Positions 14,281 through 23,970 of a stretch of 53,294 nucleotides of DNA are shown piece by piece (position 1 is the first letter of the stretch; each line of letters opens with the position of its first letter). Both the position numbers and the translations under genes were made by a program. A model generated the notes under the pieces. It was given only the letters and a program-made list of their open reading frames with translations, did no database searches and was not told the origin of the DNA. The stretch comes from Caldatribacterium sp964426875 (lineage in GTDB: Bacteria > Atribacterota > Atribacteria > Atribacterales > Caldatribacteriaceae): positions 1-53,294 of the forward strand of contig CAYRSB010000012.1 of assembly GCA_964426875.1 (NCBI GenBank), written 5' to 3'.

Positions 14281-15210
14281 ATGGTCATCATCGTTCACGG
14301 AGGAATTTGTACTGAAGAGGTGCCCGATATCTACGAACCACTCTACAAGGCCTGCGTGAGAGGAATGGAAGCCCTCGAGTCTCTTGAGGCCGTTGATGCT
14401 GTGGAAGAGGCCGTAAAAATCCTTGAAGATGACCCCCGCCTCAACGCAGGAACCGGTTCTTTTCCCAACCTCTTGGGAGAAGTGGAGATGTCGGCAAGCA
14501 TCATGAAGGACGATTTCTCCTGTGGGGGAGTGGCGGCCATAAAAAGTGTCCGCCATCCCATCTCGGTTGCCCGGGCAGTTATGGAACGTACCCACCATGT
14601 TCTCCTTGTGGGGGAAGGAGCAAGCCTTTTTGCCCGACTCCTCGGTTTTGAAGAGTACAACCCGGTGGCGGAACTCACCATAAAAACCCTCAAGAAATCC
14701 ATTGAGCGGGCTTCAAAAGAGAAAGATTCTATCTACCGCCACTACCTTGAGAGGCTCAAAGAGCGCCTGAGGGATTTGCATCTTGGAACAGTGGGAGCAG
14801 TGGCTTTGGATCGTTCGGGGAGGATTGCTTCAGGGACTTCGACCGGGGGAATAGCGATGCAGCTTCCTGGGAGGGTAGGAGATTCCCCCATCATTGGGTG
14901 CGGGAATTTTTCCTGTGAGTGGGGTGGGGTCTCGATGACTGGAGAGGGGGAGGGTATCATAAGGCTTAGCCTTGCCCGTCGGATTGCCGAGTGGATGGAA
15001 AAGATGGGTGCTCAGGAAGCAGTGGACAAAGGTATGGAGCTTGCTGGAAAATCGGGCGTTGTGTGTGGTGCCATAGCCCTGAAGAAAAACGGAGAGGTTG
15101 GTTTTGGAGAGTGTGGTGGAAGGCTTACCTTTGCGTACTTATGCAAGGATATGAAAGAACCCTATGTTTTTCCACCGAAGTGCACAGAGGATAGAAGCAG
15201 CGATTTTTGA
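14281..15210 (+). CDS. Isoaspartyl peptidase / L-asparaginase (Ntn hydrolase, family T2)
   Basis: 309 aa from ATG 14281, behind GAGGTGAG. The precursor opens IIVHGGICTEEVPD, has the NAGTGS region, and the invariant HLGTVGAVALDRSGRIASGTSTGG, where the chain is cut before Thr (GTVGAVALD) to free the nucleophile. The processed enzyme removes isoaspartyl residues from dipeptides and hydrolyses asparagine. C-terminal half has GCGNFSCEWGGVSMTGEGEGIIR. A PCMT for repairing isoaspartate is also in the window (30117-30821). It is monocistronic by layout. Confidence 0.88.
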   Translation: MVIIVHGGICTEEVPDIYEPLYKACVRGMEALESLEAVDAVEEAVKILEDDPRLNAGTGSFPNLLGEVEMSASIMKDDFSCGGVAAIKSVRHPISVARAVMERTHHVLLVGEGASLFARLLGFEEYNPVAELTIKTLKKSIERASKEKDSIYRHYLERLKERLRDLHLGTVGAVALDRSGRIASGTSTGGIAMQLPGRVGDSPIIGCGNFSCEWGGVSMTGEGEGIIRLSLARRIAEWMEKMGAQEAVDKGMELAGKSGVVCGAIALKKNGEVGFGECGGRLTFAYLCKDMKEPYVFPPKCTEDRSSDF

Positions 15211-15296
15211 AGGGGCAGGGATTTGCTGGAGTAATATCGCCGGTTCAGCGGGGATGACGCGGATGAAATCCTGGAGGTGCGTCCTTGCGGGTCGGG

Positions 15297-15325
15297 TTGT
15301 CCAGTCCTGTCGTTTTTGGTATAAG
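15297..15325 (+). promoter_or_regulatory. Promoter of the KaiC / diguanylate cyclase operon
   Basis: TTGTCC (15297-15302), a 17-base spacer and TATAAG (15320-15325) preceded by TGG (extended -10). Predicted transcription starts near 15332, 36 bases before the first gene. Confidence 0.6.
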
Positions 15326-15367
15326 AGATTCAGAGAGTGGACATGAACTTTACGAGGGGGGTTGCGG

Positions 15368-15709
15368 GTGAACGAGAAGATTGGGGCATTACTCCAAAAG
15401 TATGAGAGGCTTCTTGGTGATATCTGGGTGGTTTCCATGAGGTATCTGGGGTTTTTTGCGGTGAAGCTGCTTGTGGAGAGGGTAATTTGGGATGTCTCAA
15501 AGGAGTATCCGGAGATTGGGCTTTTGGTGTTCGACGAGAATGGAATCTCATTTAAAAGGGTAAGAGATGAATTGGGTGAGGCAGAGAATTTACCTTTTGA
15601 GAAGATGTTCGACAGATTTATCACAAGGTACGTTGAAATTCTTGCCAAACTCATTGGCAAGGATAAGGTAGAGGAAATTGAAAGGGAACTTTCTGAGGAG
15701 GGAGGATGA
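15368..15709 (+). CDS. Small KaiC-linked protein of unknown function
   Basis: 113 aa from GTG 15368, 6 bases after GAGGGGGG; TTG 15362 is the alternative. Predicted mostly helical, with MNEKIGALLQKYERLLGDIWVVSMRYL split by short breaks and a beta pair IGLLVFDENGISFKRV in the middle. No known domain is recognised. It ends one base before the KaiC gene, so it is probably a partner or regulator of that ATPase (inference from operon position). Confidence 0.65.
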   Translation: MNEKIGALLQKYERLLGDIWVVSMRYLGFFAVKLLVERVIWDVSKEYPEIGLLVFDENGISFKRVRDELGEAENLPFEKMFDRFITRYVEILAKLIGKDKVEEIERELSEEGG

Positions 15710-15710
15710 T

Positions 15711-17113
15711 ATGGACAGGGTAAAGACCGGTATCAAGGGCCTCGACGATCTTGTTCTGAATGGAGGCGTACCCGTATATTCGGTGAACATCATTGCAGGA
15801 CCTCCGGGGAGCGGGAAGACCATCTTCGTGCAGAACCTGGTGTTTAATGGTGTACGTCAAGGGTTAAGAGCCGTCTACCTCACGACCCTCTCTGAACCGC
15901 AGTTCAAGATGGTGAGGAATCTTCAGGAATTTGCCTTTTTTGATGGGGCATTGCTTGGGGAAAGACTAATCTATCAGGACTTTGGCTCTGTTTTTCGCAA
16001 GGAAGGGCCTGCAGGTGGATTGAGGTTCGTTGATGAGGTACTGAAAGAGTATTCACCCGATTTGCTTGTCATAGATAGTCTGAAAACCATTCGCGACCTC
16101 TTTGAGAGCGAAAAGGACTTCAGGATCTTCATATTCGATCTTGCGGTGCTCCTTTCTGTTTGGGAGGTGACCTCTTTCCTCGTTGGGGAATACGAAGAGG
16201 ACGATCTTACGAGACTCAGTGAATTTGCCGTGGTTGACGGCATAATTTACCTCTATGGACAGGAAGAGAAGCGGTTTCAGAGGCGCTTTTTACGTATTCT
16301 GAAGATGCGGGGATCCGACTTTGAGAGGGGGGAACACCTTTTCAGAATCACCACCCGTGGCGTAGAGGTATACCCCAGAACGAAGCCACAGGGGGAGGAA
16401 CTCGTTTATCGACTTGCTACTGGGAAGAGGGCCTTTGGGATAGCGGGGCTTGACGAAATGCTGAGGGGTGGCCTCCCAGAGGGGACTATTGCCATTATCT
16501 CGGGAAGTACGGGTACAGGCAAGACCCTCTTTGCCTTAAGGTTTCTTCTCGAAGGCGCTTTTTGTGGGGAGAGGGGAATGCTCATTTCCTTTGAGGAGCC
16601 TGAAGACCAAATCGTAGGGTCTGCTCATGGTGTTGGTTGGGATGTTGCCGGGGTTATCGAGAGGAATCTCCTTGATATCTACTTTCACCCATAGAGCTCG
16701 ACGTGGACTACCACGGTATCGAGATCCTTGAACGCATAAGGGAAAGCGGAATCAAGAGGTTGGTCATCGACAGCATTTCTTCTTTTGAGAGCAGTGTCCC
16801 CGATTTTCAAAAGTATCGCGACTATCTTTGGGCCCTGGCCCAAACCCTCAAGCGTCATCAGGTTACTGCTCTCTTTACCGTGCTCAACCACGAGCTCTTT
16901 TCTCCGCTTGTAGTCTCTCAGACTTACCTTTCTTCGCTTGCAGACAGTATTATCTTTCTCCGTTACGCAGAACACCACAATAGTCTCAAGAGGGTCCTGG
17001 GCGTTTTGAAGCTTCGGGGGAGCGATCATGACAAGACCCTGCGGGAATACGAGATAACCTCTGCAGGCATCGAGGTTCTTGGTAAGATCGAAAAAGAGGG
17101 TATTCTGGCATGA
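15711..17113 (+). pseudogene. Two-domain KaiC-like ATPase interrupted by a one-base frameshift
   Basis: The first frame (15711-16694) holds KaiC domain 1 with Walker A GPPGSGKT (about 30-37) and LLVIDSLKTI (Walker B), and the start of domain 2 with GSTGTGKT. It stops at 16692-16694. The second frame resumes at once (PIELDVDYHGIEIL... LVIDSISSF) and ends at 17113. A missing C in the CCC run at 16688-16690 explains the shift; with it restored the protein is about 467 aa. KaiC-family proteins are RecA-like ATPases in signalling; this is not the circadian clock protein without KaiA/KaiB. Start ATG 15711 follows GGGAGG. Either a real lesion, recoding, or a base-calling error. Confidence 0.82.
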
Positions 17114-17124
17114 AAGGAGGCCCG

Positions 17125-18536
17125 ATGGAGAGACAGCCAAATCTGCTTTTCAGTGTGCCTCTGAGGAGCTGGCAGGAGTTTCAAAATACTCTTGCTCATT
17201 CCACAGGAGTGGCGATGTGTCTGTTTGACATCGAGGGCTCTCCTTTTTCTTCTTACAGCTGGCCACCTGAGGAGTGCCTGAGTACTCTCCAGAGTGGAGA
17301 GGTGCTGGAACCCTCTTGTCTTGAATTCTACCGAGGATTGTTTGACTCCTTGCAGGATAGAACTTGTTTCACCTCCTGCCCGTATGGTTGTAAGCTCTTT
17401 GTTTTTCAGATTTCCACCTATGTCCAGAGAGTGGGATACCTCGTTATTGCTTTCCCTCCTGAGGCTGATGTTCAAAAGCAGAACGTGGCCCTTGAAGCAA
17501 AAGCACGGGATATTTATCGGATGGTTAACGAAGTTCTCGTGTCTCTCATAGAGAAGAACCTTTTGGGTTTGCGAAGACTTGAACTCAACAGTATCTACGA
17601 GATAAGCCGTTTTCTTGTCTCTACCGTAGAACTCGACAAAGTTCTCGGATTGATCACCGACTCCATAGTCATTCTCTACGATGTGGAACTCTGTTTTCTT
17701 GGACTTAGAAAGGAAGACAGGGTAGAGGTAGTACAGGCCAAAGGACCCTTGAGCAACCTCGTTCTTGGAAGCCGGTGGTTACTTACCGAGGAATTTATCG
17801 AGAAGATTTTCTCGGGAATTGAGCTTTCCTATTTTTCTTGTGAAGAACTTGAAACCCTCCTGAATAAGAAGGTTACAGATGTTGGGGATGGGATGCATTG
17901 TTTTGTGTACCCCTGTTAGGGAGCCTTGGGGTGGTAGGTCTTCTCGGTATCCTTCTTTCTTCTCAACTCGGTGAAGATGCAATGAGGAATCTGCAGATTT
18001 ACGCCAATTTTGCCGCGGTTGCCTTGGCTAATGCCCTTCTTGTTAGGCGCCTTGAAGAAGAGTCCCGAACCGATTTTCTTACCGGTCTTTCAAACAGAAA
18101 GGCTCTCCTTGAGATTCTGAGTTTGGAAATTGCAAGGAGCACAAGATACGGAGGTCCGCTCACTGTGGTATTCTTTGATCTTGATAGCTTCAAGGAGTAT
18201 AATGACGATTTTGGGCATCTCACCGGTGATGTTGTGCTGCAGAGGATAGCCCAAATTGTGCGGGGGTCTATCCGAGAAGTGGACCTGCCTGCCCGGTACG
18301 GTGGAGAAGAATTTGTGATAGTCCTTCCCGGTACTGACGAAAGGGGAGCCTTTGAGTTGGCAGAGAGGCTCCGGGAGAAAATCGCCTCACAGCCCCTACC
18401 TCACCGCCGATTGACGGCATCTTTTGGGGTAGTCTCTCTGCGGGAAGGTGATACACCGACTTCCCTTCTTGAAAGGGCCGACCAAGCTTGCTACGAAGCC
18501 AAGAGAAGAGGGAAAAACTGTACTTTTGTGACTTGA
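17125..18536 (+). pseudogene. PocR-GAF-GGDEF diguanylate cyclase interrupted by a one-base frameshift
   Basis: The first frame (17125-17919) carries a Cys-rich PocR-like sensor (about 1-130, with CFTSCPYGCKLFVFQ) and a GAF-like domain (about 155-265). The second frame completes the GAF domain and carries a GGDEF domain with TDFLTGLSNRKAL, FFDLDSFKEYND and the active-site ARYGGEEF. Adding one T to the TTTT run at 17901-17904 gives one protein of about 470 aa. It would make cyclic di-GMP in response to a small ligand. The gene follows the KaiC gene by 11 bases with AAAGGAGG, so they share an operon. ATG 17110 is an alternative start. Confidence 0.85.
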
Positions 18537-18546
18537 GCAATAAGAG

Positions 18547-18575
18547 TTGACGATGGATTGTAAAGAGAGTATAAA
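18547..18575 (+). promoter_or_regulatory. Promoter of the branched-chain-type ABC transporter operon
   Basis: TTGACG (18547-18552), 17-base spacer, TATAAA (18570-18575). This is among the best promoters in the window. The leader is about 22 bases, ending in the ribosome site AGGGGGTGA. Confidence 0.75.
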
Positions 18576-18603
18576 ATGAGCAAACACTTCAGGGGGTGAT
18601 TGT

Positions 18604-19773
18604 ATGAAAAGGTTTATGGTGATTGGGATGGTAGTGCTTTGTGTCCTTTGGGGGATTTTTGCCTATGCTGCGGAACCGATCAAGATTGGGGTGGTCATGG
18701 GACTCACCGGTCCCTGGGCGTCTATCGATACTCCGGCTACAAACGGCGTGAAGCTTGCAGCTGAAGAAATTAACAAAGCCGGAGGGCTTCTAGGAAGACC
18801 GATCGAACTCAAAATCGTCGACACTAAGGCCGATGAAGGTGAAACAGTGGCAGCGGTTATTCGTCTTATCGAAGAGGAAAAAGTCTCTGCCCTTACAGGG
18901 TATTGTGACACCCACTGGGTGAACATTGCTGCACCCTTGGCGCGGGAGTACGGTGTGCCCTTCATTACCCCGGGAGCCACTCATCCTCGTATTCCAGAAC
19001 GCACCGGTGCCTGGCTTGCCTGCTTTGGTGACAATGCTCAGGCAGCAGTGATAGCTGAGTATGCGGTGAAGGATCTCGGTCTCAAAAAGGGAGCTATTTG
19101 GGTTGACACGGCAGTGGACTTCAGCGTGGCGGTTTGCGCTTACTTTGCCGATGCTCTGAAATACTATGGAGGCGAGGTAGTCTATGAAGACTATTTTGAG
19201 ACGAGCTGGACTGATTTCTCCAGCATGGTGGCCCGTCTCAAGGAGTACCAGGATCGGGGCGAGGTAGATTTCGTCTATGTAGGCGCTATTCCCAGTAACT
19301 GCGGGCTTATTGCCAAGCAAATCCGGGAAGGTGGTGTGACCGTTCCGATTTTTGGTGAAGACGGTTTCGATACCCCCCTTCTTGTGGAGACCGGTGGGGA
19401 GGCAGCAGAGGGTGTGGTTTTTGCCACTCATATGTCCCTGGAGGACCCCAACCCTGTGGTTCAGAAGTTCAAGAGCGATTACCAGGCCATGTTTGGAAAT
19501 CCTCCGGAGAACGCCTTTGCCGCCTTGGGTTATGATGCCATGAAGGTTCTTGCCAAGGCTATCGAGATTGTAGGCACTGACGATCCCAAAAAGATCCCTG
19601 AGGGCTTGGCCCAGATCAAGGATTTCCAAGGTGTTTCTGGGACCATCTCCTATGAGGCGGGGAGCCAAGTACCGAACAAGTCTGTGGCAGTTATCGAGGT
19701 AAAGGATGGAAAGTTTGTCACCGTGAAGCAGGTTGCTCCGGCGTACTTGCCGGATCCCAAGATTGCTAAGTGA
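18604..19773 (+). CDS. ABC transporter substrate-binding protein, LivJ/LivK type
   Basis: 389 aa. It has an N-terminal signal peptide with cleavage predicted after AYA (MKRFMVIGMVVLCVLWGIF then AYAAEP); no lipobox. The mature part starts IKIGVVMGLTGPWASIDTPATNGVKLA and continues through VDTKADEGETVAAVIRLI, the Peripla_BP_6 fold that binds amino acids, amides or related small ligands. It delivers the ligand to LivH/LivM. First gene of the operon, with a terminator-like hairpin immediately after it, which would give more binding protein than membrane components. The linked creatininase suggests an amide-type ligand (inference). Confidence 0.92.
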   Translation: MKRFMVIGMVVLCVLWGIFAYAAEPIKIGVVMGLTGPWASIDTPATNGVKLAAEEINKAGGLLGRPIELKIVDTKADEGETVAAVIRLIEEEKVSALTGYCDTHWVNIAAPLAREYGVPFITPGATHPRIPERTGAWLACFGDNAQAAVIAEYAVKDLGLKKGAIWVDTAVDFSVAVCAYFADALKYYGGEVVYEDYFETSWTDFSSMVARLKEYQDRGEVDFVYVGAIPSNCGLIAKQIREGGVTVPIFGEDGFDTPLLVETGGEAAEGVVFATHMSLEDPNPVVQKFKSDYQAMFGNPPENAFAALGYDAMKVLAKAIEIVGTDDPKKIPEGLAQIKDFQGVSGTISYEAGSQVPNKSVAVIEVKDGKFVTVKQVAPAYLPDPKIAK

Positions 19774-19780
19774 TTCTTGT

Positions 19781-19809
19781 AAGGGGGGCGAAAGCCCCCC
19801 TTCTTTTTG
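19781..19809 (+). terminator. Intrinsic terminator/attenuator after the substrate-binding protein gene
   Basis: AAGGGGGGC (19781-19789) pairs with GCCCCCCTT (19794-19802) around GAAA, followed by TCTTTTTG. It is a strong hairpin within the operon and probably allows partial read-through to livG. Confidence 0.88.
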
Positions 19810-19819
19810 TGGAGCGAAA

Positions 19820-20599
19820 ATGAGCGAGGTCATTCTCAGGGTCGAAGGTCTCTGGAAGAATTTCGGTGGACTGACGGCAGTAAATAGCTATGAGCTCTCT
19901 CTACCAAAGGGAGCGATTTATGGCCTCATTGGTCCCAATGGGGCAGGGAAAACCACGATTTTTAATCTTATAAGTGGAGTGCTCAAGCCCTCACGAGGAA
20001 GAATTTTCTTTAAGGGGAAAGATATCACCTTTCTTCGTCCTGACCTTATCGCTGCCCTGGGTTTAACGCGGACTTTCCAAAGCCTACGCCTTTTCCCTTC
20101 TCTCACGGTAGAAGAAAACCTCAAGGTAGCTTGTCACATCCATGCCCGGACAGGTTTTGTAACGACTCTTTTCTGTTCCCCCTCCTTTTTCCGGGAGGAG
20201 AGGACCATCCTGAGGAGGGTAGGAGAGATGCTTGAGCGTTTCGGGATGTATGAGTTTAGAAAAGAGATTGCTGCCAATTTACCCTATGGGCTACAGCGGA
20301 AACTCGATATTGCCCGAGCCCTTATGACTGAGCCCGAACTTGTCCTTCTTGATGAACCTTCCGCAGGCATGAACACCAGAGAAGCCGATGACCTGGCCCA
20401 TCTTGTAGTAGAGGTCAAAAAGGATTTTGATCTCACCATGATTATCGTGGAACATCGCATGTCTTTCGTTATGGGATTGGCCGAGATCATTCAAGTGCTT
20501 GACTACGGCTCGATCATTGCCGTCGGAACTCCAGAGGAGATTCGCAAGGATCCTCGAGTCATTGAGGCTTATCTTGGAGCAGGTGATTTAGTTGCTTAG
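19820..20599 (+). CDS. livG: Branched-chain-type ABC transporter ATP-binding protein LivG
   Basis: 259 aa from ATG 19820. Walker A GPNGAGKT (about 40-47), the LivG-type long insert after FQSLRLFPSLTVEENL, the signature NLPYGLQRKLDIARAL in place of LSGGQ, and Walker B LVLLDEPSAGMN, with switch His in IIVEHRM. With LivF it powers uptake through LivH/LivM. The ending overlaps livF by 8 bases. Confidence 0.93.
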   Translation: MSEVILRVEGLWKNFGGLTAVNSYELSLPKGAIYGLIGPNGAGKTTIFNLISGVLKPSRGRIFFKGKDITFLRPDLIAALGLTRTFQSLRLFPSLTVEENLKVACHIHARTGFVTTLFCSPSFFREERTILRRVGEMLERFGMYEFRKEIAANLPYGLQRKLDIARALMTEPELVLLDEPSAGMNTREADDLAHLVVEVKKDFDLTMIIVEHRMSFVMGLAEIIQVLDYGSIIAVGTPEEIRKDPRVIEAYLGAGDLVA

Positions 20600-21296
20600 A
20601 GTGGAGAATGTGACGGTCAGATACGGTGTAATTCCTGCGGTACAGAACCTCAGCATGGAGGTCAGAGAAGGACAGATCGTAGCCCTCTTGGGGGCAAACG
20701 GTGCGGGAAAGACCACGACCCTCAAGACCGTTGTCGGGGTTCTTCGTCCTGCTGAGGGTCGCATTTTTTACGACAGTCAGGATATTACCCACCTCTCTGC
20801 GCCTCAGCGAGTGCGTCTGGGGATTTCTCTTGTTCCTGAAGGTCGAGGTATCTTCAACCGTTTAACAGTACGGGAGAACCTTCTCCTTGGGGCATACCAC
20901 AGGAAGAATCAGGATGAAATCCTGCAAGACCTTGAAGAGGTGTACCGCCTTTTCCCCCGTCTCAAAGAGCGAGAAGCCCAGGTTGCTGGGACACTGAGTG
21001 GTGGAGAACAACAAATGCTTGCCCTTGCCCGAGGACTTATGTCCCGCCCGAAGCTCATGTTGCTGGATGAGCCTTCATTGGGTCTTGCTCCCTTGGTGGT
21101 GCGAGAACTCTACACCCTTATCCGTCGCATCAGGGAACAGGGAGTCACTATCCTCCTTGTGGAGCAGAGTGCCCCGATGGCCATCAGAATAGCTGACTAT
21201 GTGTACGTCCTTGAAACGGGAATCGTGAAAATCTCTGGGACCCCAAAGGAAGTAGAATCTCTTGAAGAGGTGAAAAAGGTCTATCTGGGAGGGTAG
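20592..21296 (+). CDS. livF: Branched-chain-type ABC transporter ATP-binding protein LivF
   Basis: 234 aa from TTG 20592, behind AGGTGA and overlapping the livG stop. Walker A GANGAGKT, Q-loop, the signature TLSGGEQQMLALARGL and Walker B LMLLDEPSLGLAP. Length and sequence are typical of LivF. It forms the ATPase heterodimer with LivG on the cytoplasmic face. Confidence 0.93.
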   Translation: MLRVENVTVRYGVIPAVQNLSMEVREGQIVALLGANGAGKTTTLKTVVGVLRPAEGRIFYDSQDITHLSAPQRVRLGISLVPEGRGIFNRLTVRENLLLGAYHRKNQDEILQDLEEVYRLFPRLKEREAQVAGTLSGGEQQMLALARGLMSRPKLMLLDEPSLGLAPLVVRELYTLIRRIREQGVTILLVEQSAPMAIRIADYVYVLETGIVKISGTPKEVESLEEVKKVYLGG

Positions 21297-21299
21297 GAG

Positions 21300-22199
21300 A
21301 TGTTTTCGCCTTCGTACTTCGTCCAGCAGAGTATGAACGGCATCATTTTAGGATGCATTTACGCCTTACTCGCTCTGGGAATGACGGTAGTTTATGGTAT
21401 TTTGCGTCTCATAAATTTTGCTCATGGGGCACTCATAACCTTGGGGGCTTTCTTCATATATTTCCTCTTTTTTCGCCTGGGCTTGCCTTTTGTGGCTTCG
21501 GTTTTTCTCGTTCTCGGGTTTGGGGGCGTTATGGGTCTTGTTCTTGACCTTGTGGCCTACAGGAAACTTCGGGGAGGGCCGGAGGTGGCCCTTCTCATCA
21601 CTTCTTTGGGTTTCTACACCTTTATTGAGAACTTCGCAAAACTTATCGTTTCTCCCCAGCCCTATGCCTTTAAAGCTCCCGCGTTTTTGACTACCCTCTA
21701 TCGGACCCCTCTTTTGACCTTTCGGACGGTGGATGTCTTCATCATCGCCTCTTCTCTCCTCATCATGTTTATCTTCCATCTTTTCGTGAAGCGGACGAAG
21801 ATGGGCATTGCCATGCGGGCGACGGCGGAGAACCTTGAGGTGGCCAATCTCATGGGGATTGAGGTCAACCGGGTAATTTCAGTGGCTTTTGTAATCGGCT
21901 CAGCTATTGCCACCTTTACAGGATTTTTATGGGGGGCAAAGTACGGGCAAATTTCATACGATATGGGTTTCCTTACTGGGGTAAAGGCCTTTGTGGCAGT
22001 GGTGGTGGGGGGTGTGGGGAGCATTCCTGGGGCCATGCTTGGAGGATTTGTTCTGGGACTTGCCGAAATACTCTCTATTGCTTTTCTCCCCACCCGTTTT
22101 GCTGAGTATCGTGACGGCATTGTCTTTGCCATTCTCATTCTCGTTCTTCTTGTTCGTCCTTCAGGCATTATGGGCATGCGGGAAGAGGTGCGGGTGTGA
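21300..22199 (+). CDS. livH: Branched-chain-type ABC transporter permease LivH
   Basis: 299 aa with about eight transmembrane helices. It opens with QQSMNGIILGCIYALLALGMTVVYGILRLINFAHG, the standard LivH start, and contains the coupling-helix segment MRATAENLEVANLMGIEVN that contacts the ATPases. The start ATG at 21300 lies 3 bases after livF; the end overlaps livM by 4 bases (GTGA). Confidence 0.93.
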   Translation: MFSPSYFVQQSMNGIILGCIYALLALGMTVVYGILRLINFAHGALITLGAFFIYFLFFRLGLPFVASVFLVLGFGGVMGLVLDLVAYRKLRGGPEVALLITSLGFYTFIENFAKLIVSPQPYAFKAPAFLTTLYRTPLLTFRTVDVFIIASSLLIMFIFHLFVKRTKMGIAMRATAENLEVANLMGIEVNRVISVAFVIGSAIATFTGFLWGAKYGQISYDMGFLTGVKAFVAVVVGGVGSIPGAMLGGFVLGLAEILSIAFLPTRFAEYRDGIVFAILILVLLVRPSGIMGMREEVRV

Positions 22200-23239
22200 T
22201 ACACAGGCGCATACCTCAGGAGTTGTGGTTTATCCTTGGAGGAGCTGTACTCTTTGGAGTGTTATTTTTGGCCAAGCAAACCTTAAATCGCTACGTCCTT
22301 TACATTATTGTCCTCATGGGAATTTACTCTATCGCCACAGTGAGTTTGAATCTCACCAACGGTTACACTGGACTTTTCTCCCTGGGACACGCAGCCTTTA
22401 TGGCCATTGGCGCTTATACTTCGACTCTTCTCACCTTCCCAGTGACCCTGCGAGAGGCGTACGAACTCCCCCTTCTTCCCCGCTTTTTGGGAGGACCGGA
22501 AGCCTCCTGGCCTCTTTTGCCTGCTCTCATTGTAGGGGGAGCGTTGGCAAGCTGTGCTGCTATCGTTGTAGGAGCGCCAGTTTTGCGCCTTCGGGGTCAT
22601 TATCTTTCGGTGGCCTCTTTGGGCTTTATGGTCATCGTCGTGACGTTTACCAAAACCTTGAAAGGTCTCACTCGTGGTCCTATGGGGATTAGTGCCATAC
22701 CCTCCTATACCAATATTTACTCTACCTTCTTCTGGCTCCTTGTCACGATCTATGTGGTGTGGCGTATTGTCAACTCTCGATTTGGGCGAGCTATGATGGC
22801 CATTCGGGAGGATGAGACAGCAGCTCAGGTTTTGGGGATTTACCCCATGAAGTACAAGCTCCTCGCCTTTGCCGTAGGAGCGTTTTTTGCCGGTGTGGCG
22901 GGGGGATTGTATGCTCATTTTACCAAGGCCATCCGACCTTTTGAGTTCTCGTTCTTTTTAACCTTTCAGATTGTGGTCATGCTCATTGTCGGTGGCATGG
23001 GGACGATGAGTGGTCCTATAGTAGGGGTGATTCTTCTTTTGACTCTACGGTATGCCCTGAAGCCCCTTGAAGAACACCTGAAACTCTATGGATTCATCGA
23101 GCTTGTGTATGCCCTTCTCCTTATTTTCGTGATGCTCTGGAAGCCGGAAGGAATTATGGGGCGAAAGAAGTCTCAGGCTCGGAAAAGGACCGTTGGAAAG
23201 GAGGAAAAAGAATGGGTAAGGTCTTCCATTCTGAGATGA
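22196..23239 (+). CDS. livM: Branched-chain-type ABC transporter permease LivM
   Basis: 347 aa from GTG 22196, overlapping the livH stop. About nine to ten membrane helices with the LivM block VSLNLTNGYTGLFSLGHAAFMAIGAY and the cytoplasmic loop MMAIREDETAAQVLGIYPMKYKL. It pairs with LivH to form the pore. Its last 28 bases overlap the creatininase gene, which ties that enzyme to the transporter. Confidence 0.93.
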   Translation: MIHRRIPQELWFILGGAVLFGVLFLAKQTLNRYVLYIIVLMGIYSIATVSLNLTNGYTGLFSLGHAAFMAIGAYTSTLLTFPVTLREAYELPLLPRFLGGPEASWPLLPALIVGGALASCAAIVVGAPVLRLRGHYLSVASLGFMVIVVTFTKTLKGLTRGPMGISAIPSYTNIYSTFFWLLVTIYVVWRIVNSRFGRAMMAIREDETAAQVLGIYPMKYKLLAFAVGAFFAGVAGGLYAHFTKAIRPFEFSFFLTFQIVVMLIVGGMGTMSGPIVGVILLLTLRYALKPLEEHLKLYGFIELVYALLLIFVMLWKPEGIMGRKKSQARKRTVGKEEKEWVRSSILR

Positions 23240-23970
23240 CTTATGTTGACTTCAAGGAGGGGAGCTTTGACAAGGCTATTGTGGCGGTAGGCTCAAGCGA
23301 GAACCACGGTTTTCACTTGCCCTTTGGAACCGATACTCTTGTAGCTCAGGCCATTGCTCTTGAAGTGGCTAAAAGAGTCCCAGGGATGCTTGTTTTGCCT
23401 CCTCTCTACTATGGGGTGAGTTTTCACTATGATGCCCTTCCCTTTACCCTGACTTTGCAACCTGAAACCGTAGTGGAAGTCTTAAAGGACGTCTTCACTT
23501 CCTGTATTAAACAGGGTATCCCCCGCATCATCGTTATCAACGGCCATGATGGCAACATTGCCCCCATTGAGATTGCTGCTCGAAGTGTCAAGGTGAGCTA
23601 TCCCCATGCCTTTTTGGCCTGCCTTCCAGCCTGGTGGGTGACGGCGGGAGAGCTCCTCCCTCCTGGTACTTTCGAGGTTTGGGGAGGGTTAGGGCACGCC
23701 GGAGAGGGTGAAACCTCCATTGTCCTCTATCTTTTCCCAGAGCTCTGCCGTATGGAGGAAGCCCGGGGAGTCATTCCGGATCTCCCTGAAGGTCTTGAAA
23801 TCAAGTGGCGCTTTGAAGAGCTCACGCCTTATGGAGCGACCGGTGACCCTACAAAAGGTACGGCAGAAAAAGGAAGGGAGATGTTCGAAGCCTTGGTGGA
23901 GTACGTTGTCCGCTTTGTGGGAGAAATGGAGAAACGAGGGTGGAAGTATGGTGAGAAATCCCGCATTTGA
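23212..23970 (+). CDS. Creatininase-family amidohydrolase
   Basis: 252 aa. Metal ligands of the family are visible: VAVGSSENHGFHLPFGTDT (Glu, His, Asp), IVINGHDGN and GLGHAGEGETS. These bind two divalent metals (Zn/Mn) and hydrolyse cyclic or linear amides such as creatinine, or act in formamide-type steps of cofactor synthesis. Starting inside livM, it is probably the catabolic enzyme for the imported compound. The actual substrate cannot be read from sequence. It ends 23 bases inside the AsnRS gene. Confidence 0.88.
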   Translation: MGKVFHSEMTYVDFKEGSFDKAIVAVGSSENHGFHLPFGTDTLVAQAIALEVAKRVPGMLVLPPLYYGVSFHYDALPFTLTLQPETVVEVLKDVFTSCIKQGIPRIIVINGHDGNIAPIEIAARSVKVSYPHAFLACLPAWWVTAGELLPPGTFEVWGGLGHAGEGETSIVLYLFPELCRMEEARGVIPDLPEGLEIKWRFEELTPYGATGDPTKGTAEKGREMFEALVEYVVRFVGEMEKRGWKYGEKSRI

